DNA of 64,000 bases, taken from positions 10,158,937 through 10,222,936 of the forward strand of contig CM069436.1 in NCBI GenBank assembly GCA_035610365.1. Direction: 5' to 3'. The stretch comes from Aquatica leii (Eukaryota > Arthropoda > Insecta > Coleoptera > Lampyridae). A program made the translations under genes and the position numbers. Position 1 is the stretch's first letter. Each line of letters opens with the position of its first letter. Positions 23,531 to 37,014 of the stretch are shown piece by piece. Under the pieces are notes generated by a model that saw only the letters and a program-made list of their open reading frames with translations, searched no databases and had not been told where the DNA came from.

Positions 23531-24400
23531 TCTTCTAAATATCTTTTATAAGGCAATGTTTTTTTGAGAAGAATTGAGTCTTTCTGTTGTACTCCACGGT
23601 GCCTTCTAAACTTACTAGTTTGTACTACTGTTGTTTAAAATTGTCCATTGGTTAATTCTGTGTTCAGGGTTTCTCAGTATGGTTCTAATAGCTCTTTTAG
23701 TTGTTGCATGAATTTAATGTTAAAAAGTCATCTAATTCATTTTTAAACTTTACATTTAAATAAGTTTTGCAGTTACTTTGATCACTATTATAACGTTTTC
23801 TATTTTTATTTTAAAACCACTATCTTTATTCGTGTATTATTAATTATAATTGAACAATAATTTAACACTGATATTAATATATTTCAAAATAAAGTAATAA
23901 AACTATAACATAAATTTAATTAGAAAGATATAATATTTATTTGAAATTAAATTGAAAAAAGACTTAATCGATAACGCAGAATTAGTTACTGCGACATTTT
24001 TTCTGATATTTAGTAATCTGACATTTTTGGATCATTAAGTTTTAAGCACTAATTTCTTACTTAAAAATTTAGGAAAATAAACGTTTATGAATTTTTTTAG
24101 TTAGATTGTTTTAAATGTAAAAAATAAATATTTAAAAGCATTAGAAGTTTCAAAAAACATATATTTAAATTAAAAATACAAAAATATTTATTGTATTTTA
24201 GAATTGCATTTTTTTATTACAATTTTTGATGGTATTTTCTATACATAGGTGTAGTATCAATTTTTTAAATTTTAACTTGCTTTACTTTGCCAAATAAATT
24301 ATTTAAAAAAATGTATTATTTTTATTCAGTTAATTGTTCTCTGTACAAAAAAAACCAAATGTAAAGAATAAAAAAAAAGTGAATTACGTGTATAGTAATA
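23531..24400. other. AT-rich non-coding
   Basis: Nothing recognised; long A and T tracts. Confidence 0.5.
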
Positions 24401-24720
24401 ATGAATTGTTTGGCAAAATTGATGGTATTAAAATTTGAGCTGAGGTATGTGCAACTTTATGTGTTAACAATACCTAATCTGACTATTGATATACGTTATC
24501 GTGCAGTGAGATTTTTGAAGCATGGGTTAGGTGTTAAGGAAAATGCACGTCAATTACAAACTCAAAAATCGGCCGTAACTAATTTAAAGTTAAAGTGGCA
24601 AAATAAATTAACTGTATATAGAAATGAAAAAAATGGGAAAACAAAAATGTCTACGGCTTAACAAGACCGGGCTTTTATACGTTATATGGAACAGCATACA
24701 AAACTATACAAAATATACAA
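24401..24720 (+). pseudogene. Tc1-like transposase N-terminus, remnant
   Basis: The pattern IRYRAVRFLKHGLGVKENAR ... SAVTNLKLKWQ followed by GKTKMSTA, an in-frame TAA (24659-24661) and QDRAFIRYMEQHT resembles the paired HTH and linker of Tc1-like transposases (GR.V.....G.S....A...S..TV...W ... GRP...T...DR.I.R). No DDE core follows. Tentative: the match is by pattern only. Confidence 0.4.
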
Positions 24721-25194
24721 ATATAATAAAATATTAATATCTGAGATGATTTTTAACATTAGACATAACAACAATGTAAATTTTAATACAGATACTAATA
24801 ATCTTAGTACGGTGTACAATAACCTAATCAATAAAATGTCATTACCTCGAATTCTTAACAGTTACTTTTCAGTGCCAACATTTTTGGTTAGTTGGTTTTT
24901 GGTCTTTGTGATGTTCGTAAGTTTGTTGTAACTATTGTTTGTTTTTTAAATCATTTACAATTTAATGTTTTGTGTTATTTATTATTTTCTACTAATTGAC
25001 TCTGTTTGGCCAATTCATCGCTACTTGTTTTAAGTTTTTCTTAAGTTGTTTTTTGTTTTTTTTCTTACATTCTAGTTTTTAGTTATTTTAAAAGATCAAA
25101 ACAATTTTATAATTAATTAGCTTCAATAATTGTTCAAAATTACCTGGTTTGTATGTTTGTATTAATTATGTTGTTTTTTATTAAATACAGTGAC

Positions 25195-25225
25195 CTGAAG
25201 AAGTGGACACTTTGTCTTCGAAACG
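25195..25225 (+). ncRNA. Hammerhead-like core, orphan PLE end
   Basis: CTGAAGA, then AGTGGACACTTTGTCTTC, then GAAACG. The GAAG/CTTC arms can pair to form a stem II-like hairpin between the two conserved boxes. The same box order occurs in the ends of all PLE families in this window, so this is probably the end of a further PLE whose coding part is lost. Confidence 0.4.
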
Positions 25226-25245
25226 TTGCCATTAAAAAACACATG

Positions 25246-26384
25246 AAGTAGTGTTTTCTGTCGCCCTCTCTTATTTAGAAAGATTTAACACCATTCTGAC
25301 CACCAGCAATCTTCTCGCTAAAGCTGCCAACTGCACTGAGTTACGGTTATGTTTATACTTAAAACTGATCGATCGGGTTAAGCTGTTTCTTGACGGATTT
25401 GTTACTTGGTCGGTATTTGACGGTTTTTTATATAATTGTCTGCGTGCTTTATCTGACAAGATTAGGTAGGTATTGGTGGTTCTTAAGAACCCACAGAAAC
25501 ACATCATCCAATCATGATCCTCCTACCGCAAAACAAGTTACAAAAACTTTAGGTCCCGTTGCAGATTAACATTACAATTTCAAATTTAACATGTCGCCAT
25601 AATGCCACAGAAGGGCAAAAAAACATCCATCATCACCAAAATGCAATCAAAAATGATTTTAAAAAATGACTACAGATTACGCTTGAGTATAGCGAATCAT
25701 CATTTGCATACGCAGTGATTCAAATAATGTTCAATTGTATAGGAAGTATTCAAAAAAAATGTACACGTTACACATTTTCTTGCAATTTACAGTTTTCAGT
25801 CGATTCGTTCAGTCGATATGCTTCTACCAAAGTTACCGACAATTATATAAAACAAATTTATAAAAAATTAACACGAGAAAAATCCCCAAACAACCAAAAA
25901 AGTAAAAACAACAATTACAAAAGATACCAAAACAAAAGAAATAGTAGCAGCAATAAAACTAACCAAGAGAAACTTCTGATTTAAAGCCCACAGAACTATT
26001 AAATAAACGTTAGAAACAAGTCAAAATACAAAATAACTACAAAAGCATCGTGAAATCAGAGTGCGCATTGGTTTTTTTTTTAAACATAAAAACAAGTATT
26101 ACCAGAGCGCGTAACACTGAGATAATTATAGCAACCGACTAAAAATACATATAAAAACCGAAAAACAGTAAAGTAACAAAAACTAGGCAAACAACGCGTT
26201 TATAAAAAAAAACTGGTGTGGTCACCACGCGACTTTCCTATAAGGAATGATGAAGGAATATTTACATATTTTTTTAAAGTTATGCTGCCATAAAACCATT
26301 TTGAAGTGATATTTACAAGTTTGTATTGATTTTCTAGCATATTTGTGCGCCTCGATATTACTTACCCCTTTAGTAAATCAGTTA
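25246..26384. other. Non-coding, unassigned
   Basis: Short open stretches at 25251-25469, 25601-25711 and 25715-25984 have no domain I recognise. The last is Lys/Asn/Ser-rich and reads like low-complexity AT-rich sequence. Confidence 0.4.
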
Positions 26385-26720
26385 AAAAAAATCGTCGCAG
26401 GCAGGATTCGAAACTATATTATATTTGTGAATTTATTTTAAATTACATACTAAATATCTGATAAACTGTTAATGTTAGAATTTTCTTTATTTAAATAAAT
26501 TGTTAGAAAGAATTATCTCTATAAGAAACTGTAAAAAAAATAATTCGAATAATTTACATACGTACAAAATTATATAAGAAAAACTGTTAAAAATGGTGGA
26601 TACATCCAATTTCAGTTTTTTTATCAAACACATCTTTTGATAGAGCTGAGAGAATATGAAAAGCCAGCTTCATACCAAACTTCAAGTAATTAAGATTTTC
26701 GAGAGTTATCGTGGGTACAT
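26385..26720 (+). repeat. ~335-bp repeat, copy 1
   Basis: Shares its whole length with 26840-27180 (offset about 450 bp), from the GTCGCAGGCAGGATTCGAA start to the TCGAGAGTTATCGTGGGTACA end. The latter resembles 3' tails of arthropod LINE elements that end in a microsatellite. Confidence 0.7.
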
Positions 26721-26839
26721 CCAAAGATAATTTAAATAAGATGCAGCACTTCGTATATAAAGTCAAAAGAATTTAGAGAAAAATTGTTATTTTTTAACGT
26801 ATCTTGCTTTTCTTTCAAGATATAAATTTTTTTCTAAAA

Positions 26840-27176
26840 AAAATTGTCGTAGGCTGGATTCGAATCTAAGATCATGTATCGAATTTAATTTAAATTATAA
26901 ATCAAATATCTAATAAACTGCTTATGTTAAAAAAAATTTTATTTGAATAAATTGATAAAAAGAATTAACTCTATAAGAAACTGTAAAAATAATTCGAATA
27001 ATTTACATACGTACAAAATTATATAAGAAAAACTGTTGAAAAGGGCACATACACCTACTTCCGGTTTCTTTATCAGACCCATCTTTTGATAGAATTGAGA
27101 AAATATAAAAAACCAGTTCCATACTAAATTTCAAGTTACTAGAACTTTTAGTTCGAGAGTTATCGTGGGTACAACG

Positions 27177-27180
<4 letters not shown>
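26840..27180 (+). repeat. ~340-bp repeat, copy 2
   Basis: Second copy of 26385-26720, here ending directly in the (AC)n run. Confidence 0.7.

Positions 27181-27225
<45 letters not shown>
27179..27225 (+). repeat. (AC)n microsatellite
   Basis: Uninterrupted AC dinucleotide run of about 23 units directly after the GTGGGTACAACGTT end of the preceding repeat. Confidence 0.97.
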
Positions 27226-27229
<4 letters not shown>

Positions 27230-27364
27230 CACCTAAATTTTTTTTGTCAAAAATAAGTTTTTCTGATTCAGGAAAAATTGAAACGTAAAATTCTACAAAA
27301 AAAAATTCGATCGCTATACTTTTCTTACAGGAAAGTAAAAATAAATAAATCAATTAAAGTATTT

Positions 27365-29390
27365 GTTTGCATTAAAATCACTTTTTTCATGGTTTATAAG
27401 ACTTTTTTATTAAACTTTTTTTACAGATCAATTAGAAAAGATAATTATCTTGCTATTAAAAAAAATTGCTCCCTCCTAGCTGTCTTAGTTAGGCCGCAAT
27501 TGCCGTTTAAACATTTTAAAAAATTATTGAAAAATTTATTTCAAAAAGTTTGCATTAAAATCATTTTTTTCATGGTTTATATGGCTTTTTTATGAAATTT
27601 TTATTACAGATCAATTAGAAAAGATAATTATCTTGCTATTAAAAAAAACTGCTCCCTCCCAGCTGTCTTAGTTAGGCCGCAATTGCCATTTAAACATATT
27701 ATAAAATTATTGAAAAATTTATTTCAAAAAGTTTGCATTAAAATAATTTTTTTCATAGTTTATAAGGTTTTTTTATTAAATTTTTTTTACAGATCGATTA
27801 GAAAAGATAATTATCTTGCTATTAAAAAAAATTGCACTCTCCTAGCTGTCTTAGTTAGGCCGCAATTGCCGTTTAAACATTTTACAAAATTATTGAAAAA
27901 TTTATTTCAAAAAGTTTGCATTAAAATCACTTTTTTCATGATTTATAAGGCTTTTTTATTAAACTTTTTTTACAGATCAATTAGAAAAGATCATTATCTT
28001 GCTATTAAAAAAATTGCACCCTCCTAGCTGTCTTAGTTAGGCCGCAATTGCCGTTTAAACATTTTACAAAATTATTGAAAAATTTATTTCAAAAAGTTTT
28101 CATTAAAATCACTTTTTTCTTGGTTTATAAAACTCTTTTATTAAATTTTTATTACAGATCGATTAGAAAAAATAATTATCTTGCTATTAAAAAAAAACTG
28201 CACCCTCCTAGCTGTCTTAGTTAGGCCGCAATTGCCGTTTAAACATTTTACAAAATTATTGAAAAATTTATTTCAAAAGGTTTGCATTAAAATCACTTTT
28301 TTCATGATTTATAAGGCTTTTTTATTAAACTTTTTTTACAGATCGATTAGAAAAGATCGTTATCTTTCTATTAAAAAAAATTGCACCCTCCTAGCTGTCT
28401 TAGTTAGGCCGCAATTGCCGTTTAAACATTTTACAAAATTATTGAAAAATTTATTTCAAAAAGTTTGCATTAAAATCACTTTTTTCATGGTCTATAAGAC
28501 TTTTTTATTAAATTTTTATTACAGATCGATTAGAAAAGATAATTATCTTGCTATTAAAAAAAATTGCACCCTCCTAGCTGTCTTAGTTAGGCCGCAATTG
28601 CCGTTTAAACATTTTACAAAATTATTGAAAAATTTATTTCAAAAGCTTTCATTAAAATCACTTTTTTCTTGGTTTATAAAACTTTTTTATTAAATTTTTA
28701 TTACAGATCGATTAGAAAAGATAATTATCTTGCTATTAAAAAAAACTGCACCCTCCTAGCTGTCTTAGTTAGGCCGCAATTGCCGTTTAAACATTTTACA
28801 AAATTATTGAAAAATTTATTTCAAAAAGTTTGCATTAAAATCACTTTTTTCATGGTCTATAAGACTTTTTTATTAAATTTTTTTTACAGATCGATTAGAA
28901 AAAATAATTATCTTGCTATTAAAAAAAACTGCACCCTCCTAGCTGTCTTAGTTAGGCCGCAATTGCCGTTTAAACATTTTACAAAATTATTGAAAAATTT
29001 ATTTCAAAAAGTTTGCATTAAAATCACTTTTTTCATGATTTATAAGGCTTTTTTATTAAACATTTTTTACAGATCGATTAGAAAAGATCGTTATCTTGCT
29101 ATTAAAAAAAATTGCACCCTCCTAGCTGTCTTAGTTAGGCCGCAATTGCCGTTTAAACATTTTACAAAATTATTGAAAAATTTATTTCAAAAAGTTTGCA
29201 TTAAAATCACTTTTTTCATGGTCTATAAGACTTTATTATTAAACTTTTTTTACAGATCAATTAGAAAAGATAATTATCTTGCTATTAAAAAAAACTGCAC
29301 CCTCTTAGCTGTCTTAGTTAGGCCGCAATTGCCGTTTAAACATTTTACAAAATTATTGAAAAATTTATTTCAAAAAGTTTGCATTAAAAT
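27365..29390 (+). repeat. Tandem array, 11 copies of a ~183-bp unit
   Basis: The landmark GGCCGCAATTGCC recurs at 27492, 27675, 27858, 28040, 28224, 28407, 28590, 28772, 28955, 29138 and 29321, giving spacings of 182-184 bp. A 183-bp unit is exactly 61 codons, so a frame stays open over several units, with segments of 105, 114, 170 and 262 residues. Frame changes fall in the poly-A run of the unit. Each unit has RSIRKDNYLAIKKN, LLAVLVRPQLPFKHF and KLLKNLFQKVCIKI. Each also has a polypyrimidine tract ending TTTACAG. No known domain. It is read as a satellite-like array; coding is possible but unproven. Confidence 0.9.
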
Positions 29391-32300
29391 ATTTATTGAC
29401 AGATTAATATTACGTGCAAATTTTCTTGGTAATCCTATCTTGCAGAAACTTGTATGATAAATAAACAGAAACAGAAACTTGTATGATAAATAAAAAACTA
29501 TATGTGACTATAGAAAGTAGATTTTAATTAAATTAGATTAGATTTAAGAATTTATAATAAAAGTCAATAATGTATTCACAAGCCGTAAGAAAACATCAAT
29601 TATTAGATGCTGACAAGTCTGAAAAAAAAGAAAGGGCCCCTGATGTTTTTTTTTGCTATTTTACCGATGCTAATACTAATTTTAACAGCATAATATTTAC
29701 TGTTGCTGTTTAAAGTTTAAAAGAAATTAGGTTATGCATTTAATATTTATTAAATACAGTATTACCAAACTTTATAATAATTGTTTATCTTTTGCTGCTG
29801 TTATCTTTAGCAGTTCTAACGGAGTGTGAATTAATTATGCCATAAACAATTAACGGTATTACATTAAAGCTTATATTCTATTTGAATGTAGACTACTAAC
29901 GTGCTTATATTAAAGCAATGTTTATTAGATCTATTAAGAATATATTCCACATAGCTAAGTTTAGTTAGTTTTCTTGTTGTATGTTTATGCTAATGTAGTT
30001 ATTTTAACATGGAAACGTTAGTAAAATCAAACATAAAAGTAGTTTTGTAAAATGACGATTCTCATACATTCTCTGGGTTGTATCATTAATAAAAAAACGC
30101 TTTTACTGACAACGTATTCATCTATAAATATTTAAGAAAATTCGAGACAAAATTTATAGTACTTTAAAATATTGTAGTGTTTAAAAGTGACAAAAACTTA
30201 AATTACAATAAACTAATGAAAAAATTGAAAAAAAGCAGGGTGTACTACTGATTCGATCAACTTTAACGAAACTGCTTTTTAAGCATAAAGTTTGTTAAAA
30301 CGTGCACATAGTGCGCGTGCTACATTTTGAAAGTGGATAACGATTTTCCAGTTAACGATGTCGTTATCTCAAGATTTCCAAGCTTAATTCTCGTGTTAAA
30401 GAACATTCAGAGTACAAGTAAGCATAGGTATCAACATTTGAAGAGGCGTTTAGTTACACGACACCTGAACGACCTAAACGTCTCGTCATCTTTGATAAAT
30501 ACGATCCGGCATTTTCCCCAAAATCAATAATTGCTACATTGTCGATTAATTTTCCTTGATTAAATTAAGCGGCGTGAACTTTAAATTTAAATACGCCATC
30601 ACCGCACTGTTGCTTTTAATATTTAATCTTTATCGACTGCTGGTTTAGTGCACATATGCAGTATTTTAATTAAGCTCTAACAGACGACGCGACGTTATCC
30701 CATCGTTTCAACAAAAACATTCTAAAACGTTAAATTTTAATTTAATGTAATTAATAATACATAAAACAAAGCGAAAACACAAAAATTAATTTAAATTACA
30801 CTTTGATAAAGAGATTTAATGCAAATCTATTAAACGAAATCTTTGTGTTTTTAATTATTGTATTAAAAAAACAATTTTATTTATATTAATTAAAAAGTTA
30901 AATGTAAAATTGGAAAAGATAATTTAATTATTAAGCATATACTTACTCGTTGTTACGAACCGTTTTAAATTCTAAACAAACAATCGTTAAAATTCTATAA
31001 CAAAATTTAATATAAGTAAATACGATAAAAAGTGAGCTTTTATTTATGTCTTTTCATTAAGATTTTTAATTAGAACCACGACGGTAAAGTTACATCTTGG
31101 GATTGGTTAAAGTAAATTATTCTCACAATAAATATAATTAAAAACTTTTGACAAATACGTTCTTTCCAAATAAGTTTAATTTCCATATAAATCTAATTAT
31201 AACAAATATTAAAATTTAAATTACAATTTTTATTATGCCAGATATTTGTCAAAGTTTGACTAGTACCACAAAATCTAAGCTAATAGTGTTTGAAGAAATA
31301 TGAAAACATCCGAAATCTTAAGTATAGACAAATGCTGGGAAAAAAAGAAAAAAAATCATGAATGGGTGCATTGGTTTTACTTCATCTGGACAATTTGGGC
31401 TACTGTCACATCTTTGTCCCTTTCGGAATGGCACATGTCCATTAAATACCTTCCGCTGGAATCGATAACTTGGAACACGTACTAAAGGGGCGATTGGTTT
31501 TAACTTTTAACTTTATCAAAATAGTTTTAAACCCTGTACACGTAAAGTTTAGAGCCGGGGTACCGTGGTTGAGCCTAAAATTAAATCGATTAAAACAAGT
31601 GCCAAGGTGCCTGAAAAAAAAACACCAAAAAACCTCCCTGTAGATTAAAAAAATAATGGCTTGCCTTTTACAAGGCCGCACTTTAATGGTACAAACTGGC
31701 ACATTTCTTGCACGCCCAAATAAGATCCCGTACAAGTTTGCAAATAATATCACAACAGAACTGGGGGATTACTAACGACGAGATTTAGCTGAAGCAGCTA
31801 GAATTGTAACACCTTTTTTAGGAGTTAAAGAAAATGTGATAGATTATTACTGTACAATTGACCGAATTAGGTATGACCAGCACTCAATCGGAAAATGGGG
31901 TGGGTGAGTTGTCAAATTATATAAAACAATAAATAAATAAAAGGGCGCCAGGTCAATAGTATACCATACCTAGAAAGTTCAAGATTGAGCTCCAACTTAC
32001 CAAGAGCTAACCGTAATTCAAAAATTGCAAAATACAAGTAATAAAACTAGCACAGTTAAAACACCATGTATATAATATTTTCAAAACATAAATATGTACA
32101 AAAAAAAATTTTTAATAACCTTAACCAATCAATATAAACAAAATTGCAATCAAACCAAATAAATAACACAATAATTATAAGTGTTTAGTATTTGATCCAA
32201 TTTAATAAATGTAGAGGTACTTGCGTATATGTGACCTTCACCAGGTGTTCGGCAAGATAATCAAATGCTCGAGTTTTCAAAGAAAGTCCAATACGTACTA

Positions 32301-32912
32301 AAAATAATTCTTCTCGAACAAAACAAAAAAACGTGTAATAAATTAGAGTTTCGGGAAACATAAAAATCCAATTAGCGATGTAAAGCGCTGAACCATAATT
32401 ACTGCAACCAAATCGACTTCCTGAGTTATGATTTGCTTGATAGCCACATGCAAAGTAGTCCAAAATTAATTACCATACCTCTTAATTTGCTTTTAATTCT
32501 AGCAAAATGGGTATATCCACTAATAAAGTGCTAGTACACCAAAACCACGATGTCTCAAAATGGCGATTGACCAGAAATTGATTTTGACAAGTGGAATATC
32601 GAAATATTTAAAACAAAACATTAATGGAGAATAAATTGTTTGTCATGAAAACCATTTACATTTAAAACATCAAGTACCCATAAATAAATAACAAAAGAAA
32701 AGCATAGATTAAAAATCAAACGGCAAACAAAATCGGTAATTAAACTTAAAATAATTCAAATATTATGTTCTTTATTTGGTCACTAGATGACGAATCTTAC
32801 TAAATTTAAGAACGTTACAAATTCCACCCAAAAATTTGAATATAAACCATTTCTATCCTATCCCAAACAAGGTTTGAGATTCTTAGCATGTCACACACCA
32901 TGCATGGTATCT
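29391..32912. other. Mostly non-coding AT-rich DNA
   Basis: Just after the array, AACTTGTATGATAAATAAA occurs twice (about 29447 and 29476). The region 31370-31960 is less AT-rich and has short open frames on both strands that I cannot assign. CCATACCT occurs at about 31965 and 32475. No LTR for the following gypsy element could be proved. Confidence 0.4.
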
Positions 32913-35010
32913 TTAGAGTCTTTTAATTTTATAAGTCCAAGGCGAGAGTTTTGCTGCTCTAGTTAATGGACCAATAAATTTGAGAGCAAGTTTTGCTGCG
33001 AAGAAATTAACTGCATCCGACTGCGAATAATTTTTACGATATACTAGATCACCAAGTTCGTATCTAACATCTCGACGCCGAAAATCATAATAACGCTTAT
33101 TTTTCTCAAAAGCCTTCTCAAGACGTTCCTTAGTTTCTTGGTAAAGTTGTTGGAACGATTTTTCCTTATCCAAAGCGTTTTGATCAACGTCAAATTCTTC
33201 ACGCGGCGGAGACTCGTTTGTTAAATTTTGTGGCAATTCCTTACCGAATACAATAAAATACGGAGAATAACCTGTACTGTCATGGACCTGAGTTCTCATA
33301 GCGCTAGCTATCTTAGAAACATTTCTATCCCAAGTACGATGGCTATCTGACACATAACATCTAATCATAGTCTCTAGCGTTTTGTTTGCTCTTTCGGTTG
33401 AATTTGCTTGAGCGTGATAATAAGCCGTAAAGACTTGTTTAATTCTATAAGACCTTAAGAGATGTTTAATCTCAACACTTTTAAACTGCACACCATTATC
33501 CGAAAGTAAGACAAAAAGTAGTCCAAGCATTAACAACAAATGCTCCTCAACTGCTTTACAAAGTAATTTTGCTAAGGAATTTCGAAAAAGAATCACCAAA
33601 AGATTTTTAGTAAACATATCAATTAAAACCAAAATAAATTTATAGCCATTATTCGATCTCGGAAGAGGACTTATAAAATCACAAGAAACAACATCAAACA
33701 TTTACTACTTTACAAGATAAAGTAAGACCAGCAGGTTTTAGTTGTTTTGATTTATTTTGTGAAACTTGCTTAAACGTTTTATGAACACCGGAATGCCCTT
33801 AACGTGGATCATCATGACAACGCTCCAATACTTTTTTTCGATCTTCTTTTGGAACAACTATCTTCCATTCTTCTGAGAAATTAAAGCCATGAATAGTCTT
33901 TGACTTAATAAACTTATACAATTTAGAGTCTACTATTCTTAGACACAATTTTTATCATTCGCAAATACCATTTATCCACAACATTCGAAACATTTACAGA
34001 ATCAACAACAGGAACTGAACGTGAAAGCATATCAGGTACAATATGTTCTTTACCTTTTCTGTGTATTAGATTAAATGAATATTGTTGCAGTTTCAAACTC
34101 TACCTAGCCAAACGTCCTGTGGGATCCTTTAAACTATCCAACCAAAGTAGGGACCAATGGTCAATAACAACCGTAAAGTGAGTGCCTTTGATATAAGAAC
34201 GTAGTTTTTCTATTGACCACAATACTGCCAAGCATTCGTGCTCAGTACAAATAAATTTACGTTCTTGCCTAGTGAAAGAGCTTGACAAATAACAAATGAC
34301 TATCTCACCCTTATTCGAAAAATTCTGCGTTAAGACCGCACCAAGACCATATTCACTAGCATCAGTATGGATAACAAAAGGAAAATCAAAATTCAAACAC
34401 GTCAAAACTAGAGCCGATATAAATCTTTCGAAAATCTGTCGAAAAACTTCTTCTTACCTACTTCCCCAATACCACTTTGCGTTTTTCTTCAATAACTCCG
34501 TTATTTGTTGTATTAATGATGAAAAGTTTGGAAGGAAACGCCGATACCATGACGCTGTCCCCTATTACACTAAGAATTTCTGATACTTTAGTAGGGATCG
34601 ATTTGAAGAATTGCTTCAACCTTACTGGAATCTACATGAAGCTCATTACTATAGATGACATAACTTAAATAACGTACTTCAGTTCTACAAAATTTACACT
34701 TTTCTTTACCAAAAATAAGACCAGCTTTATGAAGACATTCAAATACTTTTCCCAAGATTCCTATATGCTGTTCAAATTTTTGCGTAACTATAATGATATC
34801 ATCAAGATACTTAAAACAAAAAGATTCTAAATCTACTCCCAACACTTGATCGATCAGGCGCTGGCATGTAGTAGATGCTGCATTAAAACCAAATGGGACC
34901 CTTTCAAACTGGTACAACCCTCTACCAGGAACAGTAAATGCAGTAAGCGGTTTTGAACTTTCTTTGCCAATAAGCCTATTTGATACCGAGACTAGACAGA
35001 TACTTAGCAT
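32913..35010 (-). pseudogene. Ty3/gypsy pol: RT, RNase H, integrase
   Basis: The RT part starts late, with VPGRGLYQFERVPFGFNAAS (about 34940-34880) and FKYLDDIIIVTQ (about 34815-34780), where the catalytic pair is intact. RNase H shows FVIHTDASEYGLGAVLTQNF (34383-34322) and FTVVIDHWSLLWL. The integrase zinc site is partly kept (about 33830-33780: CHDDPR, stop, GHSGVHKTF), but the Cys half is deleted. The core shows CDFISPLPRSNNGYKF, LSDNGVQF and QANSTERANKTLE, so D, D and E are all present; the long frame 32913-33701 has no stop. Breaks lie near 34588-34430 and 34100-33710. Confidence 0.9.
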
Positions 35011-35040
35011 CTCGTAACTTGTCTAATATATTAGAAATAT
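32913..35040 (-). mobile_element. Second Ty3/gypsy element, pol only
   Basis: The minus strand carries RT, RNase H, a partial zinc-binding region and integrase in the gypsy order. Gag, protease and LTRs are not seen. The 5' side is cut off at about 35040, just outside the hAT copy that begins near 35054. Confidence 0.88.
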
Positions 35041-36719
35041 AAGGCAGAGATAATTATTATTATTCGTTGTATAATATTTTATTTTAACATTTTTTGTCAT
35101 GTTACTTTCAAATTTTCTTCAAGTTCCATCATATCAAAACCTTAAGTAACATTCATAACATTCCCCTTCTCACATTCATTTATAATGGCCGTACGCCTAT
35201 GCCTGCCATAAAATCTAAGACCATACGATTTAAATTTGATTTTGATTAATTAATATACAGCTGTTAGACTTTATGTCTTATTTAAATAGATTCATTTTGC
35301 CCAAAGATGACTGATGCTATGTTCGAATCTAAAAAGAAATGTAGATAGTACATTGTTGATTATTTGAAATTTGGTTTCATTCTATCATTTTCCGACAAAC
35401 AATTGCCTATGTGCCTTTTATGTAACAAAGTTTTGGGCAATGACGCTAGGAAACTATCTAAGCTGCAGGATCATCTGAGAAGATGTCACTCTGATAAAAC
35501 AGATAAATATTTGAAATACTTTCAAACACTCAAAGATAAACTTCTGGAGAGGCCCACGCTGGATAGAATGTTCGGAAAACCGCATACTATCGGAGAGAAG
35601 TTAATTTTGCCAGCCGTTGAAGAGGTTTTAAAAACTTTTTTACACAAACCTGCATCTGATATCACTAAAAGAATTCGCATAAGCAATAATACTGTTGAAA
35701 AACGTATTGATGAAATGAGTTCTGATATTGAAAGCTTCTTGTGTAATTATTTACAAACGACCCATTTCTCTATACAACTGGACGCGTCGACGTTACTTGG
35801 TAATGCAGCATTATTATTGGCATATGTTCCTTTTGTTATGAATTAAGAAATCTACGAAGAACTGGTCTTCGAAAGAATTTTGACAACCGACACTAAAGGT
35901 GAGTCAATATTTCATGTTTTGAAGGATTGCTTCATTGAAAAAGCAATCCTTTTATTAAATATAATATCAGTAGCTACAGATGGAGCACCTGCCATGGTTG
36001 GATGTTACGTGGATTTATAAGCTATTTAAAACAAAATGTGTGAGGGGTGTCAGCAATACATTGCGTCATCCATCGACAACATTTAGTTGCTAAACATTTG
36101 AGTGTTAGATTGCACGAATATTTTCAATTAGTCATTGATGTAGCAAACCAAATCTGAAGCAACGCGTTAAATAAGCGGTTATTTGCGCAGCTGTGTGAAG
36201 AAAATGACGAACACTTTTATCAATTACTCCTTAACACTGAAGTACGCTGGTTGTCGAAAGGCTTAAGTTTGACAAAATTTTTTGTACTTTTTGAGACTAT
36301 TTTAGAATTTCTGGATACTAAAGATAAAATTTTAAAAGACCATTTAATAAAGTGGAAAACAGACATCGCCTATTTAACAGATTTGTTTACAAAATTTAAT
36401 ATGGTTAATTTGCAGTTACAAAGCGACAGTCTAAATTTGATTAAAACAAAGTCCATCCTATCAGCGTTTCTTGCCAGAGTTAAACTAATAAAGCAAAATA
36501 TTGGACGGGGCGAATTTTCCTAGTTCCCCAATTTGTCACAGACAAACTGCCAGGAAAACGAGGTTTCAACCTACGTTTAACATTTAAATGTCCTCTATTC
36601 AGATTTTGAAACTAGGTTTGAGGATGTTATGACTATGGTAGTACCACCGTGGATAATTAACCCATATGGTAACATAGAAGAAACGAATACAAGAGGAACT
36701 GACTGAACTAAGTACAAAC

Positions 36720-36731
36720 GAAGAACTTAAG
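36720..36731 (+). repeat. 12-bp target site duplication, left
   Basis: GAAGAACTTAAG, repeated at 39902-39913. The uninterrupted hAT copy 1 has it once (about 3243-3254), which proves the insertion point. Confidence 0.93.
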
Positions 36732-37014
36732 TATTATTATTTAAATGATAAGTCCACCAATAATAAATACTAATTTTCAAATATATTTTTTACATATGTT
36801 TCAAGCTTATAAATATAAAGCTCATCTTCAGAAAACTACAAAAAATATATTAACAAGTCATAAATAGTTAAGATTACAAAAAATTTTAAACTTACATTTT
36901 TTGAAAAATGTCAAATTTGAGAATTTGTAACTAGATATTTAAAAAACAAAAAATGTAAGTTTTACAAAATGGTAAATGTAAATTAAAGAAAGATGGTGCA
37001 ATTTAGAAACAAAT

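Noticed and set aside
27365-29390. CRISPR-like array
   Set aside because: Units are ~183 bp with no unique spacers, in a eukaryotic context; it is an ordinary tandem repeat.
31442-31753. Minus-strand 103-residue ORF
   Set aside because: No domain, no neighbour of the same family and no match to either gypsy; left as unassigned sequence.
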